Assembly: GCF_000819445.1 (NCBI RefSeq)
Contig: NZ_CP005286.1
Span: 930,001 to 994,000 of the forward strand
Length of the DNA: 64,000 nt
Direction of reading: 5' to 3'
Source of the DNA: Corynebacterium humireducens NBRC 106098 = DSM 45392
GTDB taxonomy: Bacteria > Actinomycetota > Actinomycetes > Mycobacteriales > Mycobacteriaceae
Positions 23,142 through 31,242 of the stretch are shown piece by piece (within the stretch, counting starts at the first letter, position 1; each line of letters starts with the position of its first letter). Under the pieces are notes generated by a model. That model was not told the origin of the DNA, ran no database searches, and saw nothing but the letters and a program-made list of their open reading frames with translations. Made by a program: the position numbers and the translations under genes.

Positions 23142-24200
23142 TCACGGTACGTGATGCGTCCACGCCTCCGTGCCGAACTTCTCCGCGACCAGCGCATGAG
23201 CCGCCGCGAGGTCCTCCTCGGAGAGCGAGGCCGGTTCCGCGCCGTAACGGTTGGTGAACTCCGCCGCCATCGTCCCGATGATCTCCTCCCGCGACGCCCC
23301 GGTCTGCCGGCGCAGCGGGTCGACGCGCTTCTTCGCCGAGCGCAGCCCCTTCGACGCGAGCTTCACCTTGCCGATGCGCAGCACCTCCATCATCTTGTCG
23401 GCGTCGATGTCGTAGCTCATCGTCGCGTGGTGGAGGACGGCACCCCGGCGGCGCTTCTGGGCGGCGCCGCCGATCTTGCCGCCGTCGGAGGTGATGTCGT
23501 TGATCGGCTCGTACCAGGCGTTCACGCCGTGCCGGGCCAGGGCGCCGAGCACCCACTGGTCGAGGTAGGCGTAGGAATCCTCGTAGCTCAGTCCGGCGAC
23601 CAGCGACTCCGGCACGTACAGGGAGTAGGTGATGCAGTTGCCGCCCTCCATGAACATCGCGCCGCCACCGGAGATGCGGCGCACCACCTCGATGCCGTGC
23701 TTCTCGACGCCCGCCGGGTCCACCTCATTGACGTAGGACTGGTAGGAGCCGATCACCGTCGCCCTGTCCTCCCACTCCCAGAAACGCAGCGTCGGACCCC
23801 GCTCACCCGCGGCGACCTGGTTGAGCATCACCTCGTCGAGGGCGACGTTGACCTGCGTCGGCAGGGGGCCGGGGCGGATGATCTGCCACTCGTGGTCGGT
23901 GAAGTCGGTGCCGCCGGAGACGGCCCGTTTCACGGCGACGGCGACGTCCCGCGTGCTGAAGCCGTGGAGGGCGAGATCCTCGAAACCGGCCAGGGCGCGG
24001 TCGAGGCGGGACTGCAGCTCCTCGGTCGTCTCGCTGACCGCCGCCCCCGTCAGCGCCGGGCCGAAGGCGTCGTAGGCCTCGTCGGGCTCGAGGAAGAAGT
24101 CGCCGGAGAGCCGGACGTCGGTGATGCGCCCCTCATCGGTGGCCACGTCCACGACGACCAGTTTTCCGCCGGGGACCTTGATCTCAAAGTGCTGGTGCAT
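23142..24200 (-). CDS. Lipoate-protein ligase with an N-terminal accessory domain
   Basis: The 352-residue protein has a catalytic LplA/BPL domain from about residue 105. It carries RRISGGGAMFMEGGNCITYS (ligand-binding loop), the lysine motif GGKIGGAAQKRRRGAVLHHA and the APC of a domain otherwise typical of ligases. The first 95 residues (KLVVVDVATDEGRITDVRLS, then GDFFLEPDEAYDAFGPALTG) match the accessory domain that in E. coli LplA lies at the C terminus and in archaea is the separate LplB. The order is therefore permuted. It should activate lipoate with ATP and attach it to 2-oxoacid dehydrogenase or GcvH. TACCCT is 8 bases before ATG 24200. Confidence 0.82.
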   Translation of the reverse strand: MHQHFEIKVPGGKLVVVDVATDEGRITDVRLSGDFFLEPDEAYDAFGPALTGAAVSETTEELQSRLDRALAGFEDLALHGFSTRDVAVAVKRAVSGGTDFTDHEWQIIRPGPLPTQVNVALDEVMLNQVAAGERGPTLRFWEWEDRATVIGSYQSYVNEVDPAGVEKHGIEVVRRISGGGAMFMEGGNCITYSLYVPESLVAGLSYEDSYAYLDQWVLGALARHGVNAWYEPINDITSDGGKIGGAAQKRRRGAVLHHATMSYDIDADKMMEVLRIGKVKLASKGLRSAKKRVDPLRRQTGASREEIIGTMAAEFTNRYGAEPASLSEEDLAAAHALVAEKFGTEAWTHHVP

Positions 24201-24233
24201 ACCGCCCCAGGGTACCCGTGCTAACAAGGGGGC

Positions 24234-24383
24234 ATGGAGTTCAATCTGGAGAAGCTGGTCCACCTTACCCCGCCGGAGGGCGCGGACGAGACGCTCGTGT
24301 GCGGGCCCGGGGGCTGCGCGCCGGTGCCCGTCGAGAAGGAGGACGACGACGGCGAGTCCCCGAGTCGAGCACCCGCCGACTGA
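24234..24383 (+). CDS. Small acidic protein with a CGPGGC motif
   Basis: The 49-residue frame starts MEFNLEKLVHLTPPEGADET, contains VCGPGGCAPVPVEKEDDD and ends in an acidic, disordered tail. The CxxxxC pair could bind a metal ion or form a redox disulphide. GGGGG directly precedes the ATG and TAACAA lies a few bases further up, so expression from its own promoter is possible. It sits between the divergent lipoate ligase and the ZIP transporter, in codons that look coding. I know no family; the call rests on the reading frame and motif alone. Confidence 0.5.
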   Translation: MEFNLEKLVHLTPPEGADETLVCGPGGCAPVPVEKEDDDGESPSRAPAD

Positions 24384-24402
24384 CCGCGTATTGTCTGGTC
24401 AC

Positions 24403-25209
24403 ATGTACGATCTCCCCACCGTCCTCACCGCCTTCGGACTGACGCTGTTCGCGGGTCTGGCGACGGGCATCGGTGGCCTGATCGCCGTGATGAAGAACAA
24501 CCCCGGCCGACGTTTCATGGCCGGGGCACTCGGCTTCTCGACGGGCGTCATGCTCTACGTCTCCTTCATGGAGATCCTGCCGAAGGCCTTCGAGGAGCTC
24601 ACCGTGGCCTGGGGCGAACGCGGCGGATCGTGGGGCGCGGTCGCCGCGTTCTTCGTGGGCATCGGCGTGATCGCGCTCATCGACCGTCTCGTGCCCGAGC
24701 CGATCAACCCGCACGAACGCGGCATCGGCGAGGACCCGCAGAAGGCCGCCCAACGCCGCCGCATGATGAAGATGGGCATGTTCACGGCGGGGGCGATCGC
24801 GATCCACAACTTCCCGGAGGGCTTCGCCACCTTCATCGCCGGTCTCGAGGACCTCACCGTGGCGGTCCCGGTGGCCGTGGCCATCGCGATCCACAACATC
24901 CCCGAGGGCGTGGCCGTCGCCGTCCCGATCCGCCAGGCCACCGGCTCCCGCCTCCGCGCCTTCACGTGGTCCACCGTCTCCGGCCTTGCTGAACCGGCCG
25001 GCGCCCTCATCGGTTTCGCGCTGCTCATGCCCTTCCTCGGCCCCGCCACCCTGGGTCTGTCCTTCGCGACGATCGCCGGCATCATGGTCTTCATCTGCCT
25101 CGACGAACTGCTGCCCACCGCCGTCTCCACCGGCCGGCACCACACCGCGATCTACGGCCTCATCGCCGGCATGGGGGTCATGGCGGCGTCACTGCTGCTG
25201 ATGATGTAG
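24403..25209 (+). CDS. ZIP-family divalent metal transporter (ZupT-like)
   Basis: The 268-residue protein has eight predicted helices and the two ZIP metal-site helices: AIAIHNFPEGFATFIAGL (helix 4) and AVAIAIHNIPEGVAVAVPIR (helix 5), each with the HNxPEG core. A short cytoplasmic loop (about 105-125) is charged but not His-rich. ZupT-type carriers import zinc and also iron, manganese or cobalt. TATTGT is 8 bases before ATG 24403. The small CGPGGC protein upstream, possibly metal binding, might be functionally related, but that is inference. Confidence 0.88.
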   Translation: MYDLPTVLTAFGLTLFAGLATGIGGLIAVMKNNPGRRFMAGALGFSTGVMLYVSFMEILPKAFEELTVAWGERGGSWGAVAAFFVGIGVIALIDRLVPEPINPHERGIGEDPQKAAQRRRMMKMGMFTAGAIAIHNFPEGFATFIAGLEDLTVAVPVAVAIAIHNIPEGVAVAVPIRQATGSRLRAFTWSTVSGLAEPAGALIGFALLMPFLGPATLGLSFATIAGIMVFICLDELLPTAVSTGRHHTAIYGLIAGMGVMAASLLLMM

Positions 25210-25322
25210 TTGTCAAACGCGGGACTCGCCGATGCCCGGTTCCTGTGGATGGAGGGGGTCTGTCCACAGACCGGGCATCCCGCCTGTCGACGCCCCCTTC
25301 AACCCCGCCTATCGTCCCGGGC

Positions 25323-26447
25323 ATGGACATCACCGCCGCGCTGGAGGCTCTCCGGGCCGTACGGGTGCTGGAGGCCATCGCCTCCGGGGACCTGACCACC
25401 CGGCAGCTCGACATGCTCGGCTACCGCGACGCCGGCTCCTGGACCCGCCTCGCCGACGTCTACTTCGGGCCCACCCGCCACCGCCGTCTGCAGGAGGCGG
25501 CCCGGCGCGCCGGTGCCGATCTCTCCCTCGACGCACTCCGGGTCGTGGAGAGGCACACCCGGAAACTCCTCCCCGGGGCCGCCGTGACCCCGTGGGAGCT
25601 GCGCGTCGAACTGTGCGCCCTGCGCGGCACCGTCGCCGAGATCGACCGGCAGGCGGCCGCCCGGGTCCGGGAACTGAACCGCGCGGTTGATGACGCGGAG
25701 ACGAAGGCCTACGGCCGCCGCTCGGTCAAGGGCGGGAAGAACACCGACGCGCTCGGCCTGCGCACCATCACCATGACCGGCCCCGAACGCCACATCACCG
25801 CTCTCCTTGCCCACCTGCGGCCCACCGCGGAGAAACTCCGCCGCGCCGACCCGCGTCTGTCCCATGAGCAGGCGCTTTTCGACGCCGTCTTCGCCACCGG
25901 CACCGGCCCGGCAGGACCTGTCCCACCGGTGCCGCTGGTGGTGGCCACCGTCCCCGACGGGGTCAGGCTGCTGCGCCGGGAGGGCGACGACACGCTCTTC
26001 GGCCTCAGCGACGGCACCACGATGACCGGCACCGCCCTGGTGGAGCAGATCATGGCTGACCACCACTACGTGGGCCTCTACGACCCGGTGGAGGGGCCGG
26101 TGGACCTCTACCGTTCCCGGCGCACCGCCAGCACGAAACAGCGGATCCTGCTGGCCGGGGAGTCGCTGCTGTGCGAGGGCCCGGAGTGCACCACCCCGGC
26201 GGACGAGTGCGAGGTCCACCACCTCACCGCCTGGTCGCAGGGTGGGGACACGAACGTGAAGAACCTGACCATGGTCTGCAGGGTGCACAATGCCCGGAAC
26301 GACGACGACCCCCACGCCCCACCCCGCAACGGCCGCCTCGAACGAAGACCCGGCGGAGTGGTGTTCCTCCCACCCGACGGGGGACCACCCCGCACCAACC
26401 GCCACCCACTCCGGAGGCTCTCGGCGAGGGGCCTGCTCAACGCCTGA
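25323..26447 (+). CDS. DUF222 / HNH endonuclease domain protein (13E12-type)
   Basis: The 374-residue protein has an N-terminal helical DUF222-like region and a C-terminal HNH domain with paired cysteines: CEGPECTTPADECEVHHLTA, then WSQGGDTNVKNLTMVCRVHN. The catalytic HH and the asparagine and histidine of the HNH motif are present. This family is strongly expanded in corynebacteria and mycobacteria (13E12-like repeats) with no firmly known role. TATCGT is 7 bases before the ATG, indicating a leaderless transcript. The 113 bp upstream hold no other feature. It converges on the ClC gene with an 11-bp overlap. Confidence 0.85.
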   Translation: MDITAALEALRAVRVLEAIASGDLTTRQLDMLGYRDAGSWTRLADVYFGPTRHRRLQEAARRAGADLSLDALRVVERHTRKLLPGAAVTPWELRVELCALRGTVAEIDRQAAARVRELNRAVDDAETKAYGRRSVKGGKNTDALGLRTITMTGPERHITALLAHLRPTAEKLRRADPRLSHEQALFDAVFATGTGPAGPVPPVPLVVATVPDGVRLLRREGDDTLFGLSDGTTMTGTALVEQIMADHHYVGLYDPVEGPVDLYRSRRTASTKQRILLAGESLLCEGPECTTPADECEVHHLTAWSQGGDTNVKNLTMVCRVHNARNDDDPHAPPRNGRLERRPGGVVFLPPDGGPPRTNRHPLRRLSARGLLNA

Positions 26448-27615
26448 GACGGCGGGGATTCAGCCTGCCCAGAAGATGGGCGGCGACGGCCGCGGGCAGC
26501 AGCAGCGGGATCGTCCACAGGGGTGCCCACGTCAGCTCCCACGCGATGACCGCGGCGAACAGCGGGGCCCGCTGCATGACCGCGAGCACCATCGCCGCGC
26601 CGAGGACCGCCAGGACGGGGACGGTCTCCGGGCCGGCCCCGAACAGGGCCCCCGCCCCCGCCCCGAGCGCCGCGCCCACCGCCAGGGCCGGCGTCAGCGT
26701 GCCACCGACCGCACCGGAGCCCAGTGACCCGGCGGTGAGCAGCGGCTTGACCACCAGCAGCGTGAGCAGCAGCGGCAGGGCGGTGGCCGGGTCGAGGGCG
26801 GTGCGGACGATGTCCTCGCCGTTGCCGGTCACCCCGGGCAGGAACTGGGAGACGGTGACCACGCCGGCCGTCGCCGCGCCGACGCTCAACGGCAGCCACC
26901 GCGGATCGACGACCTTCCAGCCGTGCGCGGACCGCATCATCGTCAGGAACACCCGGGCCACGGACACCGCGGCGAGCAGCAGCAGGGGCAGCACCCAGAG
27001 GACGAGGGGGTCGAAGGGGGCGTCGGGAAGCTGGTAGACGGAACGGTTGCCCACCAGGGGCCACGCCGTCACCGTCGCCACCCCGGACATGACGGTGGCG
27101 ATGCCCAGCGCCCGCCAGCTGCGGCGGACCGGCATCGCCTCGAGGGTGAAGAGCACGCCGGCCAGCGGCACGTTGTACACCGCCGCCAGGCCGGCGCCGG
27201 CCGCGGCGGCGACCAGGAGGCGGCGGTGCGCCTCGTCGACGTGCGCCCACCGGGAGAACCGGTCGAGCAGCGCCGCCGCGGACTGCCGGGGAGCCTGCTC
27301 CCGTCCCAGGGAGATGCCGGAGCCGACGGCGAGGAGCTGGAGGAGGGCGTCGAGAAGCGTGCGTCCCAGCGGCAGGGGAGTGTCGGTGGTGACGGACTCC
27401 TCGACGCTGCGGACCGGGCGTGTGCGGCGCAGCCACCACCAGCCCAGCCCCGCGACGACACCCCCGGCCGCGGCGGCCAGCACCGGGTGGAGGGGGCCGG
27501 AGGCGGTGACGTGGTGGAACCAGTGGATGAGCCGGGCCATGGCGCCGCCGACCAGACCGGCGACGACCCCTCCGAGGAGGATCATCGCGAGAAGAACGGC
27601 CCGGCTGCGGTACAT
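26437..27615 (-). CDS. ClC-family chloride channel/antiporter
   Basis: The 392-residue membrane protein shows the ClC motifs in order: GSGISLGREQAPRQS (variant of GSGIP plus GREGP, gating Glu retained), the AAVYNVPLAGVLFTLEA helix and GSGAVGGTLTPALAVGAALG (third anion-site motif). Length is at the lower end, without CBS domains. It likely exchanges chloride for protons. TACCCT lies 7 bases before ATG 27615 with no ribosome binding site. The start MYRSRAVLLAMILLGGVVAG fits the first helix. It is divergent from the secreted protein gene at 27691. Confidence 0.85.
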   Translation of the reverse strand: MYRSRAVLLAMILLGGVVAGLVGGAMARLIHWFHHVTASGPLHPVLAAAAGGVVAGLGWWWLRRTRPVRSVEESVTTDTPLPLGRTLLDALLQLLAVGSGISLGREQAPRQSAAALLDRFSRWAHVDEAHRRLLVAAAAGAGLAAVYNVPLAGVLFTLEAMPVRRSWRALGIATVMSGVATVTAWPLVGNRSVYQLPDAPFDPLVLWVLPLLLLAAVSVARVFLTMMRSAHGWKVVDPRWLPLSVGAATAGVVTVSQFLPGVTGNGEDIVRTALDPATALPLLLTLLVVKPLLTAGSLGSGAVGGTLTPALAVGAALGAGAGALFGAGPETVPVLAVLGAAMVLAVMQRAPLFAAVIAWELTWAPLWTIPLLLPAAVAAHLLGRLNPRRLRR

Positions 27616-27690
27616 GGTCCCCAGGGTATCCCCGACGGAAATCTCCCGGTTCGGGGAGCGCGACGGCCACGGGTGAGATACTTTTGTGGC

Positions 27691-28185
27691 ATGAAGCACC
27701 CCCGACGCCTCGTCGCCACGCTGGCGGCCGTCCTGGCCACCGCCGCCGTCTCCCTCACCGCCCCTACCGCCCCCATCGCCCTCGCCCAGTCCAGCTCCTC
27801 CAGCTCCGCCCCCTCCGGCGGTGGGCAGGAGACCAGCTTCGAGCAGATCATCATCGCCGAGAACACCCGCCACTCGCCGGGGTCGCAGCGGACCGTCGGC
27901 AACGACCGCAAGGCCGGGCAGTTCGCGGACTGGACCGTCCCGTACCTGCACCTGGTGCCGTGGGACTCGGAGGGGACGTACTGCGGGAACTGCCTGCGGT
28001 ACTCGGAAGGCGACGACAGGAACCACACCGTCCTCCACAAGATCCCGTTCGCGTCCGCGGACGAGTACGTGCAGTCGAACTACGCGTGGGGTCCGGTCGA
28101 CGGGGCCCCGCCGTACTGGGGGATCGCGTTCCGCAGGACCGCGGACTCCTGGATCATCGTCTACACCTGGTCCGAGACACCCTAG
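27691..28185 (+). CDS. Secreted protein of unknown function
   Basis: The 164-residue product has a signal peptide (MKHPRRLVATLAAVLATAAV, cleavage near IALAQ), then a Ser-rich linker and a domain of about 120 residues with a CGNC pair (GTYCGNCLRYSEGDDRN) and aromatic segments (YVQSNYAWGPVDGAPPYWGI). I recognise no family. The mature N terminus, AQSSSSSS, resembles that of the DUF4185 protein at 8676-10025 (AQSSSSSG). TACTTT lies 6 bases before the ATG: leaderless. The stop overlaps the converging MFS stop by 4 bp. Confidence 0.65.
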   Translation: MKHPRRLVATLAAVLATAAVSLTAPTAPIALAQSSSSSSAPSGGGQETSFEQIIIAENTRHSPGSQRTVGNDRKAGQFADWTVPYLHLVPWDSEGTYCGNCLRYSEGDDRNHTVLHKIPFASADEYVQSNYAWGPVDGAPPYWGIAFRRTADSWIIVYTWSETP

Positions 28186-29414
28186 ACGGGGCGTTTCTCC
28201 GGGTGGGTCTCGCCCAGCCGGACGAGCACCACGGTGCCGGCGGCGGCCGACAGGCCGGCGGCCACCCACACGGCGCTGGTCAGGGAGGTGGCGTCGGCGA
28301 CGAGGCCGCCGAGGAGGGCTCCCGCGGTGTAGCCCAGGTCGCGCCACACCCGGTAGATGCCCACGGCCCGGCCCCGCCACTCGGGGGCGGCGACGTCGCC
28401 GATGACGGCGAGCAGCGCCGGGTAGACCAGGGCGGAGCCTACGCCGAGCACCGCCGTCCCCAGCGCCCAGCCGGGCATGGTGTCCGCGGCGGCGATGAGG
28501 GCCAGGGCACCCGCCTGCAGGAACATGCCGAGCGTCACCAGTGGCTTGCGTCCCACGAGGTCGGAGAGCCAGCCGGTGGCCAGCTGCCCGACGCCCCATA
28601 CCAGCGGGTAGAGCGCGACGAGCAGGCCGATCTCCCGGAGTCCCAGGCCGGCGGCAGCGAAGAGGAGGGGGAAGACGCCCCAGGAGAGGCCGAAGTTGAG
28701 GTTGTTGGCCATGCCCGCCAGGCTGGCGGAGGACAGCGCCGGGTCGCGCCAGCTGACGTCGGCGAAGATCCGGCGGTCGGACAGTTGCCCGGCGGGGCTG
28801 CCGACGGTGCTCTCGAGGGCGACGAAGCCGCGGGTCTCCCGGACGAAGAGCGTGACCACGACAAGTGCGATGACCGTGTAGGCCACCCCCAGGAGGAAGG
28901 GGGCGGGGCGGAGTCCGTGCTGGGCGGCGATCCAGCCGGCGGCGGCGGAGGTGAGGGCGACGGCGAGGTAGCCGGCGGCCTCGTTGAGTCCCATCGCCAG
29001 GCCCCGTTGGCGGGGGCCGACGAGGTCGATCTTCATGGTGACGGTGGTGGACCAGGCCAGGCCCTGGTTGATGCCGAGGAGGATGTTGGCCACGATGATC
29101 CACTCCCAGGCGGGGGCCCACATGATGAGCAGGGGCACGGGGAGGCCGAAGAGCCAGCCTGCGAGGAGGACGGGGCGGCGGCCGTGGCGGTCGGAGAGGA
29201 CCCCGGCGACGTAGTTGGAGGCGGCCTTGGCGATGCCGAAGGCGGCGACGTAGGCGAAGACGAAGGTGTAGCCGGTGAGGTGGAACACCTGCTCGGCGAG
29301 GAGGGGGAGGGTGGTCTGCTGTTGGCCGACCATGCCGCCGACGAGGGCGTTGACGGCCACGAGCAGGGTGAACTGGGCGGCGTTCTGCCGGAGGCCGAGT
29401 TGTGGTCGGGTCAT
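28182..29414 (-). CDS. MFS efflux transporter linked to an ArsR-type regulator
   Basis: The 410-residue protein has 12 predicted helices. The MFS loop 2-3 motif (GVLSDRHGRRPVLLAGWLFG) and its repeat in the second half (GWLSDLVGRKPLVTLGMFLQ) are both clear. Substrate unknown. GGAG lies 5 bases before ATG 29414. It is divergent from the ArsR-rhodanese gene, and the 51-bp gap holds an inverted repeat that overlaps the regulator promoter. This suggests the MFS is induced when that regulator is released, by a thiol-reactive compound or sulphur species. Confidence 0.85.
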   Translation of the reverse strand: MTRPQLGLRQNAAQFTLLVAVNALVGGMVGQQQTTLPLLAEQVFHLTGYTFVFAYVAAFGIAKAASNYVAGVLSDRHGRRPVLLAGWLFGLPVPLLIMWAPAWEWIIVANILLGINQGLAWSTTVTMKIDLVGPRQRGLAMGLNEAAGYLAVALTSAAAGWIAAQHGLRPAPFLLGVAYTVIALVVVTLFVRETRGFVALESTVGSPAGQLSDRRIFADVSWRDPALSSASLAGMANNLNFGLSWGVFPLLFAAAGLGLREIGLLVALYPLVWGVGQLATGWLSDLVGRKPLVTLGMFLQAGALALIAAADTMPGWALGTAVLGVGSALVYPALLAVIGDVAAPEWRGRAVGIYRVWRDLGYTAGALLGGLVADATSLTSAVWVAAGLSAAAGTVVLVRLGETHPEKRPV

Positions 29415-29431
29415 GCCAGGCTCCTCAACTA

Positions 29432-29458
29432 TTCAATGAATTGCTTGAACAGTACAAT
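29432..29458. promoter_or_regulatory. ArsR-type operator overlapping a leaderless promoter
   Basis: TTCAA-N8-TTGAA (29432-29449) is an inverted repeat of the kind bound by ArsR-family repressors. A near-ideal -10 box TACAAT (29453-29458) follows, 7 bases before the regulator ATG at 29466. The site should control both the regulator and the divergent MFS gene. Confidence 0.6.
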
Positions 29459-29465
29459 CAGGGGC

Positions 29466-30152
29466 ATGCCACCGCAAGCGAGCGACCCCCGCGCCTTCAA
29501 GGACGAGATCTTCGGCCACATCGCCCGGATCGGCGCCGCCCTGGGCCACGCCAAGCGCGTCGAGATCCTCGACGTGCTCCTGCAGGGCGAGCGCACCGTC
29601 GAGTCTCTCTCGCAGCAGGTCGCCGCCTCCGTGGCCAACACCTCCCGCCACCTGCAGATCCTCGCCGCCGCCGGCCTGGTGACCCGCCGCGCGGAGGGCA
29701 CCTCCCGCGTCTACCGCGTCGCCGACGACGAGGTGGCCGACCTCCACCTCGCCGTCCGGGGGCTGGCGCAGTCGCACATCGCGGACATCAGCACCCTCGC
29801 CGACGCCTTCTTCGCCGAGGTCGACGGCGTCCGTGCGGTCTCCTTCGAGGAGTTCGACGACCTGCAGCGCGCCGGTGACGCCCTGCTTGTCGACGTCCGC
29901 CCCGCCCCCGAGTTCGCCGCCGGCCATGCGGAGGGCGCGGTCAACATCCCTCTCGCCGACCTCGACCGCCGCCTCGCGGAGCTGCCCGCCGACCGGACGG
30001 TCGTGGCGTACTGCCGCGGCCCCTACTGCGTCTTCGCCGCCCACGCGGTGACCCGCCTCCGGGAGGCGGGCCTGCAGGCGGTGAGGCTCGCGGAGGGCTA
30101 CCCCGAGTGGCGGGCGGCGGGTCGCCCGGTGGGGCGCCGGAATTCCTCCTGA
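29466..30152 (+). CDS. ArsR-family regulator fused to a rhodanese domain
   Basis: The 228-residue protein has an ArsR winged helix-turn-helix (residues about 10-100: GHAKRVEILDVLLQGERTVE, then VANTSRHLQILAAAGLVTRR). The rhodanese domain (about 125-222) has DVRPAPEFAAGHAEGAVNIP and the active-site loop YCRGPYC. The loop cysteine should accept sulphane sulphur, so the fusion probably senses polysulphide, sulphite or related thiol stress; this is inferred from similar fusions. It lies divergent to an MFS exporter with a shared operator. Transcription is probably leaderless. Confidence 0.88.
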   Translation: MPPQASDPRAFKDEIFGHIARIGAALGHAKRVEILDVLLQGERTVESLSQQVAASVANTSRHLQILAAAGLVTRRAEGTSRVYRVADDEVADLHLAVRGLAQSHIADISTLADAFFAEVDGVRAVSFEEFDDLQRAGDALLVDVRPAPEFAAGHAEGAVNIPLADLDRRLAELPADRTVVAYCRGPYCVFAAHAVTRLREAGLQAVRLAEGYPEWRAAGRPVGRRNSS

Positions 30153-30168
30153 CCGGCCGCGACAACTT

Positions 30169-30181
30169 GGGCGCGGCGCCC
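30169..30181 (+). terminator. Weak hairpin after the ArsR-rhodanese gene
   Basis: GGGCG-CGG-CGCCC is a 5-bp stem 17 bases past the stop, followed by TGATGTTT. It is short and could be chance in GC-rich DNA. Confidence 0.3.
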
Positions 30182-30241
30182 TGATGTTTCCCCTGGCGAG
30201 GGACGAGTCGACGCCGATGTCGCCTACCGGTCGGAGTCTCG

Positions 30242-31183
30242 CTAGTGCGCCGCCGCTTCCTTCCGGCCGGTCAGCGCCTGCACCCCGTCGACGGTGAGGG
30301 CGACCACCATGCCCCACAGCAGGCCGAACACCAGCGAGAAGAAGGTGTTGACCAGCCAGCCGAGGATGCCGCCACCGGCGGCGACCTCCAGGGAGTGGAT
30401 CGTGTCGTAGGGCCAGGTGACGCCGAACTCGGCGAGGCCCACCAGGATGATGTGGCCGCCGACCCACAGCATCGCGAATGTGCCCACCACCGCGATCGTG
30501 GACAGCACCTTCGGCATCGCGGTGACCAGGCCACGGCCGAAGGCGGCGCCGGGGCCGCCCCGTTCGGTCATGTGGAGGCCGATGTCGTCCATCTTCACCA
30601 GCACGCCGACCGCGCCGTAGACCAGGGCGGTGATGCCGATCGCCACGACCACCAGGACGGCGGCGCGGAAGGCCATCGGCTGGTGGGCGACCTCGTTGAG
30701 GGAGATGACCATGATCTCCGCGGAGAGGATCAGGTCGGTCATGATCGCGCCCTTGACCAGTTTGTCCTCGTCGGCGGCGGTCTTGTCTGCACCCTGCGCG
30801 TGGGTGTCCCCCTCGCCCTTGCCGTGGCCCTTGAGCTTGTGGAGCACCTTGTGGGCGCCCTCGAAGCACAGGTACGTGCCGCCGAGCATGAGGATCGGGG
30901 TCAGCGCCCACGGGGCCAGCCAGGACAGGAGCAGGGCGACGGGGAGGATGATGACCAGCTTGTTGACCAGTGAGCCCTTGGTGATCCGCCAGATCATCGG
31001 CAGCTCACGGGCCGGCTGGATGCCGGTGACGTAACGGGGGGTCACGGCGGCGTCGTCGACGACCACGCCGGCGGCCTTCACCGAGGTCTTGCCGGCGGCC
31101 GCCGCCACGTCATCGACGCTGGCGGCGGCGGCGCGGGCGATGAGGGCGACGTCGTCAAGCAGTGCTAGAAGTCCACCGGCCAT
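30242..31183 (-). CDS. DUF808 (YedI-like) membrane protein
   Basis: The 313-residue protein starts MAGGLLALLDDVALIARAAA, the hallmark opening of DUF808/YedI proteins, followed by DDAAVTPRYVTG and several transmembrane helices. Between them lies the cytoplasmic LCFEGAHKVLHKLKGHGKGE segment. The family is widespread and without known function. ATG 31183 follows AAAGGTG; an upstream GTG 31192 is possible. A TAGAAT -10 box (31215-31220, minus strand) faces the one used by the divergent reductase gene. Confidence 0.8.
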   Translation of the reverse strand: MAGGLLALLDDVALIARAAAASVDDVAAAAGKTSVKAAGVVVDDAAVTPRYVTGIQPARELPMIWRITKGSLVNKLVIILPVALLLSWLAPWALTPILMLGGTYLCFEGAHKVLHKLKGHGKGEGDTHAQGADKTAADEDKLVKGAIMTDLILSAEIMVISLNEVAHQPMAFRAAVLVVVAIGITALVYGAVGVLVKMDDIGLHMTERGGPGAAFGRGLVTAMPKVLSTIAVVGTFAMLWVGGHIILVGLAEFGVTWPYDTIHSLEVAAGGGILGWLVNTFFSLVFGLLWGMVVALTVDGVQALTGRKEAAAH

Positions 31184-31214
31184 GGTGCGCACCTTTCAGG
31201 GAGGAAATAAGAAC

Positions 31215-31236
31215 ATTCTAGAGCGTTCCTTAGAAT
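31215..31236. promoter_or_regulatory. Divergent TAGAAT boxes forming an inverted repeat
   Basis: ATTCTA-N10-TAGAAT. The right arm (31231-31236) is the -10 box of the reductase gene (6 bases before its ATG). The left arm, read on the minus strand, is a TAGAAT box for the DUF808 gene. The repeat may be only two facing promoters, or also an operator. Confidence 0.45.
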
Positions 31237-31242
31237 GGTCGC

